The notes under the pieces: model-generated | Database searches by the model: none | Told to the model about the DNA's origin: nothing | The model's input: only the letters and a program-made list of their open reading frames with translations | From: Parendozoicomonas callyspongiae | GTDB lineage: Bacteria > Pseudomonadota > Gammaproteobacteria > Pseudomonadales > Endozoicomonadaceae | Reading direction: 5' to 3' | NCBI RefSeq assembly: GCF_023502345.1 | Contig: NZ_JAMFLX010000001.1 | Coordinates: forward strand, 1 to 64,000 | DNA: 64,000 bases | Part shown: piece by piece, positions 33,278 through 42,554 of the stretch | How the letters are laid out: the number at the start of each line of letters is the position of its first letter | How positions within the stretch are numbered: position 1 is the first letter of the stretch | Position numbers and translations under genes: made by a program

Positions 33278-34456
33278 ATGACTTCAATGAAACAGCCTCT
33301 AACCCTGGCCTTTATCCTCTACAAGTATTTTCCTTTTGGTGGTTTGCAGCGGGACTTTCTCCGTATCGCAAAATGCTGCCAGCAGCTTGGCCATTCCATC
33401 ACTGTTTACACCATGGAATGGAAAGGAAAGATCCCGGAAGGTTTTGAGATCAAAACCAATTATCCGAAAACCATTACCGCTCCAACCCGCAACAACCAGT
33501 TCCACAACTGGGTAAAGGAGCAGCTGGAACTGAATCCGGCAGATCTTGTTGTCGGCTTTAACAAAATGCCTGGGCTGGATGTGTACTACGCAGCCGACAC
33601 CTGTTTTGAACATAAAGCCCGAAACCTGCGTAGCAGCTGGTATACCTGGACCCGTCGTTACCGTCACTTCAGTCAGAATGAGAAAGCTGTTTTTGGTAAA
33701 GATGTCGATACAGTTTCACTTCTGATCTCTGCCAATGAAAAGGTCAATTTTCAGCAGCACTACAAAACACCCGATGAAAGACTGCACCTGCTACCTCCTG
33801 GTATATCCAGAGATCGCAGGCGTCCGGCGGATGCTGAAAGTATTCGTCAGAATTTTCGAAAAGAGTTTGACGTGAAAGACAATCAAAATCTGGTTTTAAT
33901 GGTTGGTTCCGGCTTTAAAACCAAGGGCGTCGACCGTGCTTTACAGGCAATCAAGGGGCTGCCAGCTGAGCAAAGGAAAAGCACCCGCCTGTTTATTATT
34001 GGTCAGGATGATCCGCGCCAGTTCAAGGTTCAGGCTAAAACTCTGGGTATTACAGAGCAGGTGAGCTTCTTCTCGGGCCGCGATGATATTCCACGTTTTC
34101 TGGTTGGTGCAGATCTTCTTATGCACCCTGCTTACAACGAAAATACCGGTACCGTACTTCTGGAAGCACTTGTAGCCGGTCTGCCTGTGCTGTGTACTGA
34201 TGTCTGCGGATATGCACACTACATCACTGATGCACAGGCTGGTGATGTCGTTCCCTCTCCCTTTATGCAGGAAGATCTGAACAAGCGTCTCAGCACTATG
34301 CTGGCTTCTGATCAAAAACAGCAGTGGCAGGATAATGCTCTGGCTTTTGCTGATACTGCAGATATCTACAGTCTGCCAGAGCGGGCAGCGGAAATTATCG
34401 AACAGGTAGGCCTGAAGAAAACAGGTACTCAACAGCAGGAAAGGGAGACCCTATAA
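33278..34456 (+). CDS. waaG: LPS core glucosyltransferase I
   Basis: 392 aa. GT4/GT-B enzyme with the WaaG N-terminus LAFILYKYFPFGGLQRDFLR, LLPPGISRDRRRP in the linker, and donor-site ADLLMHPAYNENTGTVLLEA with the conserved E-x7-E motif. It uses UDP-glucose (UDP-GalNAc in Pseudomonas) to extend Hep2 of the inner core. It lies 3 bases after waaC; waaP begins 2 bases after its stop. Confidence 0.93.
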   Translation: MTSMKQPLTLAFILYKYFPFGGLQRDFLRIAKCCQQLGHSITVYTMEWKGKIPEGFEIKTNYPKTITAPTRNNQFHNWVKEQLELNPADLVVGFNKMPGLDVYYAADTCFEHKARNLRSSWYTWTRRYRHFSQNEKAVFGKDVDTVSLLISANEKVNFQQHYKTPDERLHLLPPGISRDRRRPADAESIRQNFRKEFDVKDNQNLVLMVGSGFKTKGVDRALQAIKGLPAEQRKSTRLFIIGQDDPRQFKVQAKTLGITEQVSFFSGRDDIPRFLVGADLLMHPAYNENTGTVLLEALVAGLPVLCTDVCGYAHYITDAQAGDVVPSPFMQEDLNKRLSTMLASDQKQQWQDNALAFADTADIYSLPERAAEIIEQVGLKKTGTQQQERETL

Positions 34457-34458
34457 AC

Positions 34459-35268
34459 GTGCTGTATCTTCGACAGGACTTCCAGTCCGCGTGGAAGGGG
34501 GAAGACCCTTTTGAAAAAGTCGAGCAGCTGGAAGGCGAAGTATTCCGCCAGCTGGAAGCTCGTAAGACCCTGCAGTTTGCACAGGACGGTAAAAGCTATT
34601 TCGTCAAAATCCACCGGGGTGTTGGCTGGAAAGAGATTATTGATAACCTGATCCGGCTGCGTAAACCTGTTCTTGGTGCTGAGAATGAGTACCTGGCTAT
34701 CAAAAAGCTGGAGTCTCTTGGCATTGATACCATGACGGCTGTCGCCTATGGAAAAAAGGGAAGTAACCCGGCTAAACAGAAGTCATTTATTGTCACAGAA
34801 GATCTGATTGATACCATCAGCCTTGAAGACCTTTGTGAAACCTGGCCAGATAATCCTCCACCATTTCGGTTAAAGAAAAACCTTATCGAGAAAGTGGCAG
34901 ATGTCAGCCGCCTGCTGCACAACAACGGTGTTAACCACCGGGATTATTATATTTGCCATTTTCTCCTGAAAATCCCGAACGGTATTGAAAAGATTGATCC
35001 GGAGAATTTCCATGTTCATCTGATTGATCTGCACCGCTCGCAAATAAGAGAAACCACACCAAAACGCTGGATAAAAAAAGATATTGCCGGTATCTATTTT
35101 TCGGCTTTGGATATTGGCCTGACTCAGCGGGATATCCTCCGCTTTATCAAAATCTATACCGGTTTGCCTCTTAAACAGGCTCTTTCCGACTTCAACTGGC
35201 TATGGGAAGGTCTGCAGAAAAAAGCCGACAAACTCTATACTCGCCAGCAGCGAAAGGCTGGAATGTGA
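34459..35268 (+). CDS. waaP: LPS core heptose(I) kinase
   Basis: 269 aa from GTG 34459. Kinase-like fold with SYFVKIHRGVGWKEIIDNLI, then catalytic GVNHRDYYICHFLLKIP (HRDxYxCHF is the WaaP signature), then VHLIDLHRSQIR carrying the metal-binding Asp. It phosphorylates Hep1 of the core; in Pseudomonas this gene is essential for a stable outer membrane. Tight spacing after waaG marks it as part of the same operon. Confidence 0.94.
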   Translation: MLYLRQDFQSAWKGEDPFEKVEQLEGEVFRQLEARKTLQFAQDGKSYFVKIHRGVGWKEIIDNLIRLRKPVLGAENEYLAIKKLESLGIDTMTAVAYGKKGSNPAKQKSFIVTEDLIDTISLEDLCETWPDNPPPFRLKKNLIEKVADVSRLLHNNGVNHRDYYICHFLLKIPNGIEKIDPENFHVHLIDLHRSQIRETTPKRWIKKDIAGIYFSALDIGLTQRDILRFIKIYTGLPLKQALSDFNWLWEGLQKKADKLYTRQQRKAGM

Positions 35269-35348
35269 TTCAAGGATGTCGCCTGCCTGGATAAAATTAT
35301 GATCAGTAAAATTTTGACCTTTTTTGAAAAGCGAGAGTAACAGCTTCT

Positions 35349-36776
35349 GTGAAATGTATTTCCCCAGACGAGCTGTCGTCCTTAAAGCAGTCACCAGTGG
35401 CACCCTTTACTCTGGAAAGCACTTCTGGAGCATTAAACTGTCGGCAAACATTGCGCTTTCTTCCCGGCAAAAGACTGGTTGTCAGGGCTCAACTGAATAA
35501 TCGAGACGTGATAGCCAAATACTTTTTTGGCCCCCACGCTTTAAGAGACCAGCAAAGAGAAATCGCTGGAATTCAAGGTTTCCAGAAAGCTGGCATCAAC
35601 ACACCTGAGTTGGTTGATCACAGCCATGACCAAAACTTTGCTGTTGTAGTGACTGCCTGCCTTGACCCCGCCATCAGCTTTGAGGCCATCTGGAACAGTA
35701 ATATAGAAGATAGCGAACGCAGGCAATGGCTTACCAGGATAGCCGTCATCATTGCCACAATGCACAAAGCCGGTGTCGAGCAGACAGATATCCATCTTGA
35801 TAACCTGCTTCTTCATAACAACCAGCTGTTTATGATTGATGGTGGCGGAGCCAAAATCGGTAGCACTCCCCTTCAGGCGAAAGCGGCTCTTGAAAATCTG
35901 GCTCTTTTTCAAGCAGTGCTTTACCCAAGGTTTGATCGCTTCCTTGGGGATGTCTGGCTGGCCTACAGCAAAGAAGCCACTGAATACACCCAGCAACTCT
36001 CCATTGAAGAGTTTACCGATTTAATACAAATACAACGCAAGTGGCGGGAAAAATTCATTATGAAAGGCCTGCGCAATTGTACTCGCTTCCGTGTAGATAA
36101 AAGCTGGAATCGTTTTGTATCTATTGATCGTGAATTTGATACAGAAGCATTACAACCTTTAATTCAAAATCCGGAACAAGTCATTAGCCAAAGCAAGATC
36201 ATCAAGCGGGGCAGAACGAATACTGTCACTATTGTTACCCTTGATAACGGTCAACAGGTTCTGGTCAAGCGCTATAAAAGCAAAAAGGGTTTTCTGCATA
36301 AATACCTGCGGTGCTTGACAAAATCCCGGGCACGTATCAGCTGGCTGAACAGTCTGTTACTGGAGATGATTGGAATTGCCACTCCCCGCCCAATAGCCAT
36401 GATTGAAGAACGCTTTGGGCCTGTTGTACGGTGCAGTTATGTCATCAATAGCTTTGTGACAGGTCAACAAGCCATTAGCTGGTTTTCTGAAAACCATACA
36501 AACCCGGATGCACCCGCCGTTGCCCGGAAAGTCACTGAGATGCTGGAAAATTTAAGGCGTTCTCTTGTTTTTCATGGTGATTTAAAAGCAACTAATATAC
36601 TCTTGGCTGACAACCAGCCCATGCTGATTGACCTTGATGCAATGAAGTCTTACAAGAGTCAGACAAAATTTCGACGGGCTGCAGAAATCGACAGGAAGCG
36701 TTTCATTAGAAACTGGGAAGGATATCCCGAAGTACAACAGCTCTTTGAGCCGTATATAACAAATAAACAGCCATGA
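35349..36776 (+). CDS. tandem kinase-like LPS core protein (InaA/PA5006 type)
   Basis: 475 aa from GTG 35349. Two complete lipopolysaccharide-kinase-like domains: residues ~1-225 with HKAGVEQTDIHLDNLLLHNN and LFMIDGGGAKIG, and residues ~255-470 with RRSLVFHGDLKATNILLADN and PMLIDLDAMKSY. Both keep an Asp-x4-Asn catalytic loop; in the first the canonical H-G/R-D is TDIHLDN. The length and architecture match the P. aeruginosa PA5006-type protein in the same operon position. The two single-domain kinases that sit beside it in Pseudomonas (wapP and wapQ) are absent here. It probably phosphorylates core heptoses. Confidence 0.8.
   Translation: MKCISPDELSSLKQSPVAPFTLESTSGALNCRQTLRFLPGKRLVVRAQLNNRDVIAKYFFGPHALRDQQREIAGIQGFQKAGINTPELVDHSHDQNFAVVVTACLDPAISFEAIWNSNIEDSERRQWLTRIAVIIATMHKAGVEQTDIHLDNLLLHNNQLFMIDGGGAKIGSTPLQAKAALENLALFQAVLYPRFDRFLGDVWLAYSKEATEYTQQLSIEEFTDLIQIQRKWREKFIMKGLRNCTRFRVDKSWNRFVSIDREFDTEALQPLIQNPEQVISQSKIIKRGRTNTVTIVTLDNGQQVLVKRYKSKKGFLHKYLRCLTKSRARISWLNSLLLEMIGIATPRPIAMIEERFGPVVRCSYVINSFVTGQQAISWFSENHTNPDAPAVARKVTEMLENLRRSLVFHGDLKATNILLADNQPMLIDLDAMKSYKSQTKFRRAAEIDRKRFIRNWEGYPEVQQLFEPYITNKQP
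36765..36776 (+). repeat. AAACAGCCATGA dispersed motif, copy 2
   Basis: Exact 12-mer at the very end of the tandem-kinase gene, where its TGA is the stop codon; it reads on as ACCAAAAG. Confidence 0.5.
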
Positions 36777-36842
36777 ACCAAAAGTTATTCCCCCAGGGAA
36801 CCGTGCTTTCATGGCTGATAATAAGCGGGAATTGTTGTAGCC

Positions 36843-38585
36843 ATGATCATACTTGGCCTTTCCGGAGCGATAAGCCACGATCCGTCTGCCGCCCTTTATA
36901 TTGATGGAAAACTGGTAGCCGCCGTTGAAGAAGAGCGCCTGATCCGCGATAAGCACGCCAAGGGTAAAATGCCTCTGGAAGCTACCCGGTTTGTCTTGCA
37001 TCAGGCAGGTATTAAACCAGCTGATGTTGATATCGTTGCCATCCCAATGGCACCAATCAGCCTCTCTTCACCTGCACGCTGGCATTATGCCAAGCGTTAC
37101 TGGTATGCGCCGGACAGATCTCTGGATGCCTTATTTAACGGCAATCGTCGTTACCATCGTTATGCCAATAATATTCGTGCCATGCTGGCTGATCTTGGAT
37201 TCCAGGAAGGGCAGTATGAGTTTGAACCCGTTGAACACCATCTGGCTCACGCTTCAAGCGCCTATCATCTAAGCGGCTTCAAAGAAAAGACCGCCATTAT
37301 GGGGGTTGATGGTAAAGGGGAGTATGCCACCACATTCTTTGGTTATGGTGAAAACGGCAAGATTCATAAGATCAAAGAGTTTTACGACCCTGACTCTTTA
37401 GGCGGCCTGTACGGAGCTATCACGGAATACCTTGGCTTCGATATGCTCGATGGCGAGTACAAAGTCATGGGAATGGCACCATATGGTGATCCTGACAAAT
37501 ACGACTTAAGCCGTCTGATTGATTTTGACGGTAGTGATTTCCGTATCAACACAAAGCTCGCTAACGTCATTGGTTTGAGACGTTATAAAGAGGATGGCAA
37601 AGGTTACTACTTCACTCCTGAACTGATTAAATGGCTGGGACCTCGCCGTAAAGACGATGCTGCTGATGATCCCTATATTCACTACGCCGCTTCGATGCAG
37701 GCACTGTATGAGGAAGTGGTTCTGGGGCTGATGGATCATTACCTTGGAGACATCATCAGGGAAACAGGTCATATCGCTTTTGCCGGTGGTGGCGCCTTAA
37801 ACGTTAAACTGAATCAAAAGATTATTGCCCGGCCAGACGTCAAACAGCTGTTCGTCCAACCTGCCGCCAGTGATGCGGGTACAGCTATCGGTGCAGCATC
37901 TTATGTCTCCGAGATGCGTGGCCAGAAAGTAGAAAAGATGGATCATGTTTACCTCGGCCCATCATTTACCAATGAACAGGTTATTCAAGCCTGTGAAAGC
38001 CACAGCGAAAAACCTAAATTCAAGCAGATATCTGACGTTCCCCAGAACATTGCCAAAGTGCTCAATGATGGTAATCCTGTAGCCTGGTTCCAGGGACGAA
38101 TGGAGTTCGGCCCAAGAGCTTTAGGCGGGCGTAGTATTGTGGGCTGCCCAAGTTTTAAGGGTGTTGCTGACCGAATCAATGAGCAAATCAAATTCCGTGA
38201 GCGGTGGCGTCCCTTCTGCCCAAGTATGCTTGAACGCACTTCAAAAGAAATGTTCAAGGTCGACCACCCCGCACCCTTTATGACATTCACTTTTGAAGTG
38301 AATGAAGAGTGGAAAACGCGTGTGCCGGAGGTTGTTCATGAAGATGGCACCTCTCGGGCCCAGGCTCTGAAGCCAGGGTTGAATGACCGCTACTATACCC
38401 TGATGGAAGAGATGGAAAAGTTGACCGGTAATGGCGTAGTTCTCAACACCTCACTCAACAGGCGCGGCGAACCCATTGTCTGTACACCGACAGATGCACT
38501 GAATATGTTCTTTGGTTCTGATCTTCAGTACCTGATTATGGAAGATATTCTGGTTGTGAAAGACGAGTTTCCCGAACACATCTAA
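36843..38585 (+). CDS. carbamoyltransferase of the LPS core
   Basis: 580 aa. NodU/CmcH/TobZ architecture. The N-terminal ASKHA-type domain starts IILGLSGAISHDPSAALYID, with VEHHLAHASSAYHLSGF and MGVDGKGEYATTFFGYG for ATP and carbamoyl phosphate. The C-terminal YrdC-like region has AWFQGRMEFGPRALGGRSIV and NTSLNRRGEPIVCTPTDAL. It transfers a carbamoyl group to a hydroxyl. By position it corresponds to the PA5005-type enzyme proposed to carbamoylate heptose of the core. A good terminator follows. Confidence 0.92.
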   Translation: MIILGLSGAISHDPSAALYIDGKLVAAVEEERLIRDKHAKGKMPLEATRFVLHQAGIKPADVDIVAIPMAPISLSSPARWHYAKRYWYAPDRSLDALFNGNRRYHRYANNIRAMLADLGFQEGQYEFEPVEHHLAHASSAYHLSGFKEKTAIMGVDGKGEYATTFFGYGENGKIHKIKEFYDPDSLGGLYGAITEYLGFDMLDGEYKVMGMAPYGDPDKYDLSRLIDFDGSDFRINTKLANVIGLRRYKEDGKGYYFTPELIKWLGPRRKDDAADDPYIHYAASMQALYEEVVLGLMDHYLGDIIRETGHIAFAGGGALNVKLNQKIIARPDVKQLFVQPAASDAGTAIGAASYVSEMRGQKVEKMDHVYLGPSFTNEQVIQACESHSEKPKFKQISDVPQNIAKVLNDGNPVAWFQGRMEFGPRALGGRSIVGCPSFKGVADRINEQIKFRERWRPFCPSMLERTSKEMFKVDHPAPFMTFTFEVNEEWKTRVPEVVHEDGTSRAQALKPGLNDRYYTLMEEMEKLTGNGVVLNTSLNRRGEPIVCTPTDALNMFFGSDLQYLIMEDILVVKDEFPEHI

Positions 38586-38591
38586 CGACGA

Positions 38592-38624
38592 CAAGCGCTT
38601 GTCTGAACGACAGGCGCTTTTTAA
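38592..38624 (+). terminator. terminator of the LPS core operon
   Basis: AAGCGCTTGTC / GACAGGCGCTT stem (one G-T pair), loop TGAAC, followed by TTTTT. It separates the core operon from mig-14. Confidence 0.8.
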
Positions 38625-38641
38625 ACACGAATAAAAAAGCT

Positions 38642-39550
38642 GTGAATATTCTCCGAGCCTGGCGGAAAAGAAGCTGGCATGACATTGATGCCAGCGAATA
38701 CAGTAAAGCTTATGCTTCTTATGGTGGAAGCGTAATAACCCACCCCCATATAATTAAAAAAATCTCTGACATTACAAACATGCCTTTACGCTATCTGGCT
38801 CAGCATCAGAATGGAAAACTTGTTGCCGCGATTCCCATTTGGGGCTCATACATAGCCGGGAGCAAAAAAGCCCTGAGGAAGGCCGGAAAAAACAGGATAA
38901 TAGATTTTGGGAACCCGGAGGTTATGCTGCCACTTGAGAAGAACTGGACTGGCGCAATTCCTTTTCAAGGCGATTTCCTCTCCCATGTTCACCACGGCAG
39001 GGTTCACAGCCTTAAGCCCAGTTCATCAAAGTCTATCTGCCTGGCACGTTCGTACAAGCCAGGTGAAAACGGACTATCCAAAAAATTTAAATACAATAAG
39101 CGCCGTGAACTGCGACTGCTGCAAGAACATGGTGGAAAGATTATTCCCGTATCAGAGCTCAGCACCGGGGACTTCTGCCAAACCTACATTCACCTGTTCA
39201 GGGCTAGGTGGGGCTTTGATATAAAAGGAGCAGAAAATTTACATCTCGTCCTGGAGTCCATACGAGATCACCTCGTTGGACACATTGTGACCATTAACAA
39301 TACTCCAGCAGCAATACAACTACTGCTCAAGGCTGAATCCCCTGAATGGGTATCAGTCGAATATATTAATGGTGGTGTCGATCCAGGTTTCAATAAATAC
39401 AGCCCAGGCAGTGTACTCAGCTATCTTCACACCAGTCAGCTGGAAGATTATGCTATAAGCCAGAATAAATACCTGCGCTTTTCTTTTGGAAAGTCAGATA
39501 AAGAGTATAAAGATCGATGGTGTTATCGTTCACCTGTCTACAAGACTTAA
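38642..39550 (+). CDS. mig-14: Mig-14-family protein
   Basis: 302 aa from GTG 38642. It matches the Mig-14 layout: N-terminal RAWRKRSWHDIDASEYSKAY and YGGSVITHPHIIKKISDITN, then a GNAT/FemAB-like C-terminal half with FKYNKRRELRLLQEHGG, ALL-type LLLKAESPEWVSVEYINGGV and LRFSFGKSDKEYKDRWCYRS. In Salmonella and Pseudomonas, Mig-14 is an inner-membrane-associated protein needed for resistance to antimicrobial peptides. In Pseudomonas it lies in this same LPS locus. Enzymatic activity is not established. Confidence 0.8.
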   Translation: MNILRAWRKRSWHDIDASEYSKAYASYGGSVITHPHIIKKISDITNMPLRYLAQHQNGKLVAAIPIWGSYIAGSKKALRKAGKNRIIDFGNPEVMLPLEKNWTGAIPFQGDFLSHVHHGRVHSLKPSSSKSICLARSYKPGENGLSKKFKYNKRRELRLLQEHGGKIIPVSELSTGDFCQTYIHLFRARWGFDIKGAENLHLVLESIRDHLVGHIVTINNTPAAIQLLLKAESPEWVSVEYINGGVDPGFNKYSPGSVLSYLHTSQLEDYAISQNKYLRFSFGKSDKEYKDRWCYRSPVYKT

Positions 39551-39622
39551 CGATCAAGCCACACAATAATAAAAATAATTGGCAGTTAAAATAATGAAGA
39601 CCAGCGAGAGTCCCTGGCTTAC

Positions 39623-39634
39623 AAACAGCCATGA
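39623..39634 (+). repeat. AAACAGCCATGA dispersed motif, copy 3
   Basis: Exact 12-mer 45 bases before the dnpA start, reading on as GCGGGAAATGCCC into the 5' arm of the start-site hairpin. Confidence 0.5.
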
Positions 39635-39637
39635 GCG

Positions 39638-39679
39638 GGAAATGCCCCCCCGAAAAATGAAAATGCAGTGGGCATTTCC
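39638..39679 (+). promoter_or_regulatory. hairpin over the dnpA translation start
   Basis: GGAAATGCCC (39638-39647) and GGGCATTTCC (39670-39679) form a perfect 10-base stem with a 22-base loop. The 3' arm ends directly at ATG 39680, so the stem would hide the initiation region. Confidence 0.5.
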
Positions 39680-41077
39680 ATGATAAAAAAGAAACGCTTC
39701 AACCAAATTAAAGTCGTTATCGTCCTTATCATTTGCTGTATCGGGGTTGGGTATGGGTTTTGGTGGCAGACTGGTTTGTTTCTTCTGATGGTATGGATAT
39801 CCCATGAAGTTTTGTGGTCCGATCATATCTTTTACGACCCCAAACAGGATTACCTCTACATCCTGAACAGTGACTTCCAGTTGCAGGTTGACCTCCGAGA
39901 GGGCATTACCCTGAAGCTGGATACATGCAATACCTCAAGCAGCAGATTCGATACCTGGATTCTTGCACAAAAGATAAAAGCTACCAGCATTGCTGGCCAG
40001 ATATTTGATCCAGCAGTCACTGTGTGCTGCGGCAGCAAGCAGCATAAGCAGTATTTTGAACGCGGAGGGGCAGGTATCCGTTACATTAACCTGTCTGATT
40101 TTGCTGAAGAATTAAACAGCGGGCAGCTTGTTCATATTACCGGGAAGCATTGCTCTCTTTCAGGTACAGGAACTATACATGGCTTCTGTAACCCAAATTT
40201 CAGTCAGAAACGAATCCTGATTATTGCTCCTCATGCAGATGATGCAGAGCTATCATCATTTGGCCTGTACAGTCAGTCTGATGATGTCCATATCGTTACT
40301 TTGACTGCTGGAGAAGTTGAGATGGACGACTTCTCCCATGTCTACCATCAGCCAGAACAAGCTTCTGTCCTGAAAGGACGTCTCCGATCCATGGACAGCA
40401 TAGCTATTCCCTTATTGGGAGGTGTGCCACAGGAACGATGTATCCAGCTTGGGTATTTCTGCAAACGGTTGAAAGATATGAAGCAGCAACCTGACAAGGA
40501 GTTTGCGTCCCTTTCGGCAAAAATCACTGATACCCGGATATTTCGTGAGTTCAACTCTCAAAATCTGCTTTCAGACAGCGATGGAAGGCCTACGTGGGAT
40601 AACCTGATTCAGGACTTGGTTGAACTACTGGGCAATATTCAACCCAAAGTCATCGTCATGCCAAACCCTGACATGGATGCCCATGATGATCATATTTACA
40701 GCACTATAGCTATGAAGGAAGCCATAGCAAAATCATCAATCGAGCCTCAGTACGAATTATTCTACGCCAACCATTACCACACTACAGATATGTTCCCGTT
40801 TGGTCCGGCTCATTCCGCAGCCTCACTTCCTCCAGATTTTTCAGGCCATTCTGTGCGGGTTTATTCCTGCCAGTCAGATATAGACCTGCAGAAACGAAAA
40901 GTATTCAGCTTAAGAATGATGCATGATCTAAAAGATAAGTGGGTACTGAAAAAGCAGCTCCGAAGCCTTCTACAGGGGCTGCTGATACGCAGACGTTTCT
41001 GGAGATATGGATCAGAACCATATCTGCACAAAGCAGTTAAGCAGAATGAGGTTTTTATTGTCTCTGAGATAAAGTAA
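39680..41077 (+). CDS. dnpA: PIG-L-family deacetylase (DnpA-like)
   Basis: 465 aa from ATG 39680; a GTG at 39668 is in frame, but no good ribosome site precedes either. Two N-terminal membrane segments (residues ~10-45) are followed by a PIG-L domain from ~residue 175: ILIIAPHADDAELSSFGLYS (zinc motif, HADDAE for HPDDE) and VIVMPNPDMDAHDDHIYSTI (distal His). PIG-L enzymes remove N-acetyl groups from sugars. The P. aeruginosa orthologue PA5002 (dnpA) sits next to mig-14 and promotes antibiotic persistence. Here it probably deacetylates a core or O-antigen sugar. Confidence 0.82.
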   Translation: MIKKKRFNQIKVVIVLIICCIGVGYGFWWQTGLFLLMVWISHEVLWSDHIFYDPKQDYLYILNSDFQLQVDLREGITLKLDTCNTSSSRFDTWILAQKIKATSIAGQIFDPAVTVCCGSKQHKQYFERGGAGIRYINLSDFAEELNSGQLVHITGKHCSLSGTGTIHGFCNPNFSQKRILIIAPHADDAELSSFGLYSQSDDVHIVTLTAGEVEMDDFSHVYHQPEQASVLKGRLRSMDSIAIPLLGGVPQERCIQLGYFCKRLKDMKQQPDKEFASLSAKITDTRIFREFNSQNLLSDSDGRPTWDNLIQDLVELLGNIQPKVIVMPNPDMDAHDDHIYSTIAMKEAIAKSSIEPQYELFYANHYHTTDMFPFGPAHSAASLPPDFSGHSVRVYSCQSDIDLQKRKVFSLRMMHDLKDKWVLKKQLRSLLQGLLIRRRFWRYGSEPYLHKAVKQNEVFIVSEIK

Positions 41078-41093
41078 CCAACACGGAGAGAAA

Positions 41094-42440
41094 TTAACCC
41101 TCTCCAGCTCCTCCAATATGATTACGAGCCTCCACACAACTTTCTAAAGAAAGCGCTTCCAACACATCTTCTTCCACTGCACCAAATTGTTGCAGCTCTT
41201 CGATTGTCATCTCTGACAGATCTTTTCCACAATCCAGCCCATACGCAACAGCCTTGCCAACTACTTCGTGGGCTTCACGGAACGGTAGTCCCTTCTTCAC
41301 CAGATAATCCGCCAGATCTGTTGCGGTAGCAAAGCCTGTCTTGGCTGCCGCCCGCATATTCTCTGACTTTGATTTGATATGGGGAACCATATCGGCAAAA
41401 GCACGCAGACAATCTTTCACCGTATCCACCGTATCAAACAGTGGTTCTTTGTCTTCCTGATTGTCTTTGTTGTAGGCCAGAGGCTGGCTTTTCATCAGGG
41501 TCAGCAGACCGATCAGATGACCATTCACCCGCCCGGTTTTGCCCCGCACCAGCTCAGGAACATCCGGGTTTTTCTTCTGCGGCATTATGGAGGAACCGGT
41601 GCAGAAGCGGTCTGGTAGTTCGATAAAGTCAAACTGCTGGGAAGTCCACAGCACCAGTTCTTCTGACATTCTGGAAAGGTGGGTCAGAATCAGCGCACTG
41701 GCTGAGCAGAACTCTATCGCGAAATCTCGGTCACTTACGGAATCCAGAGAGTTTGCAGTTGGCGCATCAAAGCCAAGCTGCTCGGCCGTATAGTTACGAT
41801 CAATCGGGTAAGTTGTTCCTGCCAAAGCTGCAGCACCAAGAGGGCACTGGTTCATGCGTTTCCGGCAGTCAACCATTCGGCTGTGGTCACGCACCAACAT
41901 TTCCCGCCATGCCCTGAGATGGTGCCCGAAGGTAATTGGCTGGGCGACCTGAAGATGGGTAAAGCCTGGCATTATGGTCTTGTTTTCTTTAACCGAGAGC
42001 TCTGTCAGTCCATCCTGCAAACGTTCCAGTTCAGCAAGAATATGATCAATCTCATCCCGCAGCCATAAACGAATATCAGTCGCTACCTGGTCATTTCTGG
42101 AGCGCCCGGTATGGAGCTTTTTGCCGGCAATGCCAATCTTCTCTGTCAGTCGCGCTTCGATATTCATATGAATATCTTCCAAAGCAACTGACCATTCAAA
42201 CTCTCCCCGCTCAATCTCTTCCTTGATATCCTGCAGGCCATTCAGAATGCTGCCCAGCTCTTCTTCAGTAAGAATATCCGCTTTATGCAGCATTCGGGCA
42301 TGAGCCATCGAGCCCTGAATATCATGACGATAAAGGCGTTTATCAAAATCAATTGAGGCTGTGAAACGAGCTACAAATTCATCAACAGCTTCACTAAAAC
42401 GTCCGCCCCACTGCTGATTAGCCTTCTTTTCTTCTGTCAT
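41094..42440 (-). CDS. argH: argininosuccinate lyase
   Basis: 448 aa from ATG 42440, which gives the family start ([20 protein letters not shown]); eight in-frame codons upstream are not conserved. Landmarks: [39 protein letters not shown], then the fumarase/aspartase signature [20 protein letters not shown]. It splits argininosuccinate into arginine and fumarate. It converges with dnpA (16 bases between stops) and is divergent from algZ, as in Pseudomonas. Confidence 0.97.
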   Translation of the reverse strand: MTEEKKANQQWGGRFSEAVDEFVARFTASIDFDKRLYRHDIQGSMAHARMLHKADILTEEELGSILNGLQDIKEEIERGEFEWSVALEDIHMNIEARLTEKIGIAGKKLHTGRSRNDQVATDIRLWLRDEIDHILAELERLQDGLTELSVKENKTIMPGFTHLQVAQPITFGHHLRAWREMLVRDHSRMVDCRKRMNQCPLGAAALAGTTYPIDRNYTAEQLGFDAPTANSLDSVSDRDFAIEFCSASALILTHLSRMSEELVLWTSQQFDFIELPDRFCTGSSIMPQKKNPDVPELVRGKTGRVNGHLIGLLTLMKSQPLAYNKDNQEDKEPLFDTVDTVKDCLRAFADMVPHIKSKSENMRAAAKTGFATATDLADYLVKKGLPFREAHEVVGKAVAYGLDCGKDLSEMTIEELQQFGAVEEDVLEALSLESCVEARNHIGGAGEG

Positions 42441-42554
42441 TCTGTATGGCTCTATGATTATCACTGTTTCGAGCCATTATACCCTTCACACCTTCCATTC
42501 GCTTGCAGAATGGGGTTATAAATATTGCTACAAGATAAATATTACTAATATCTG

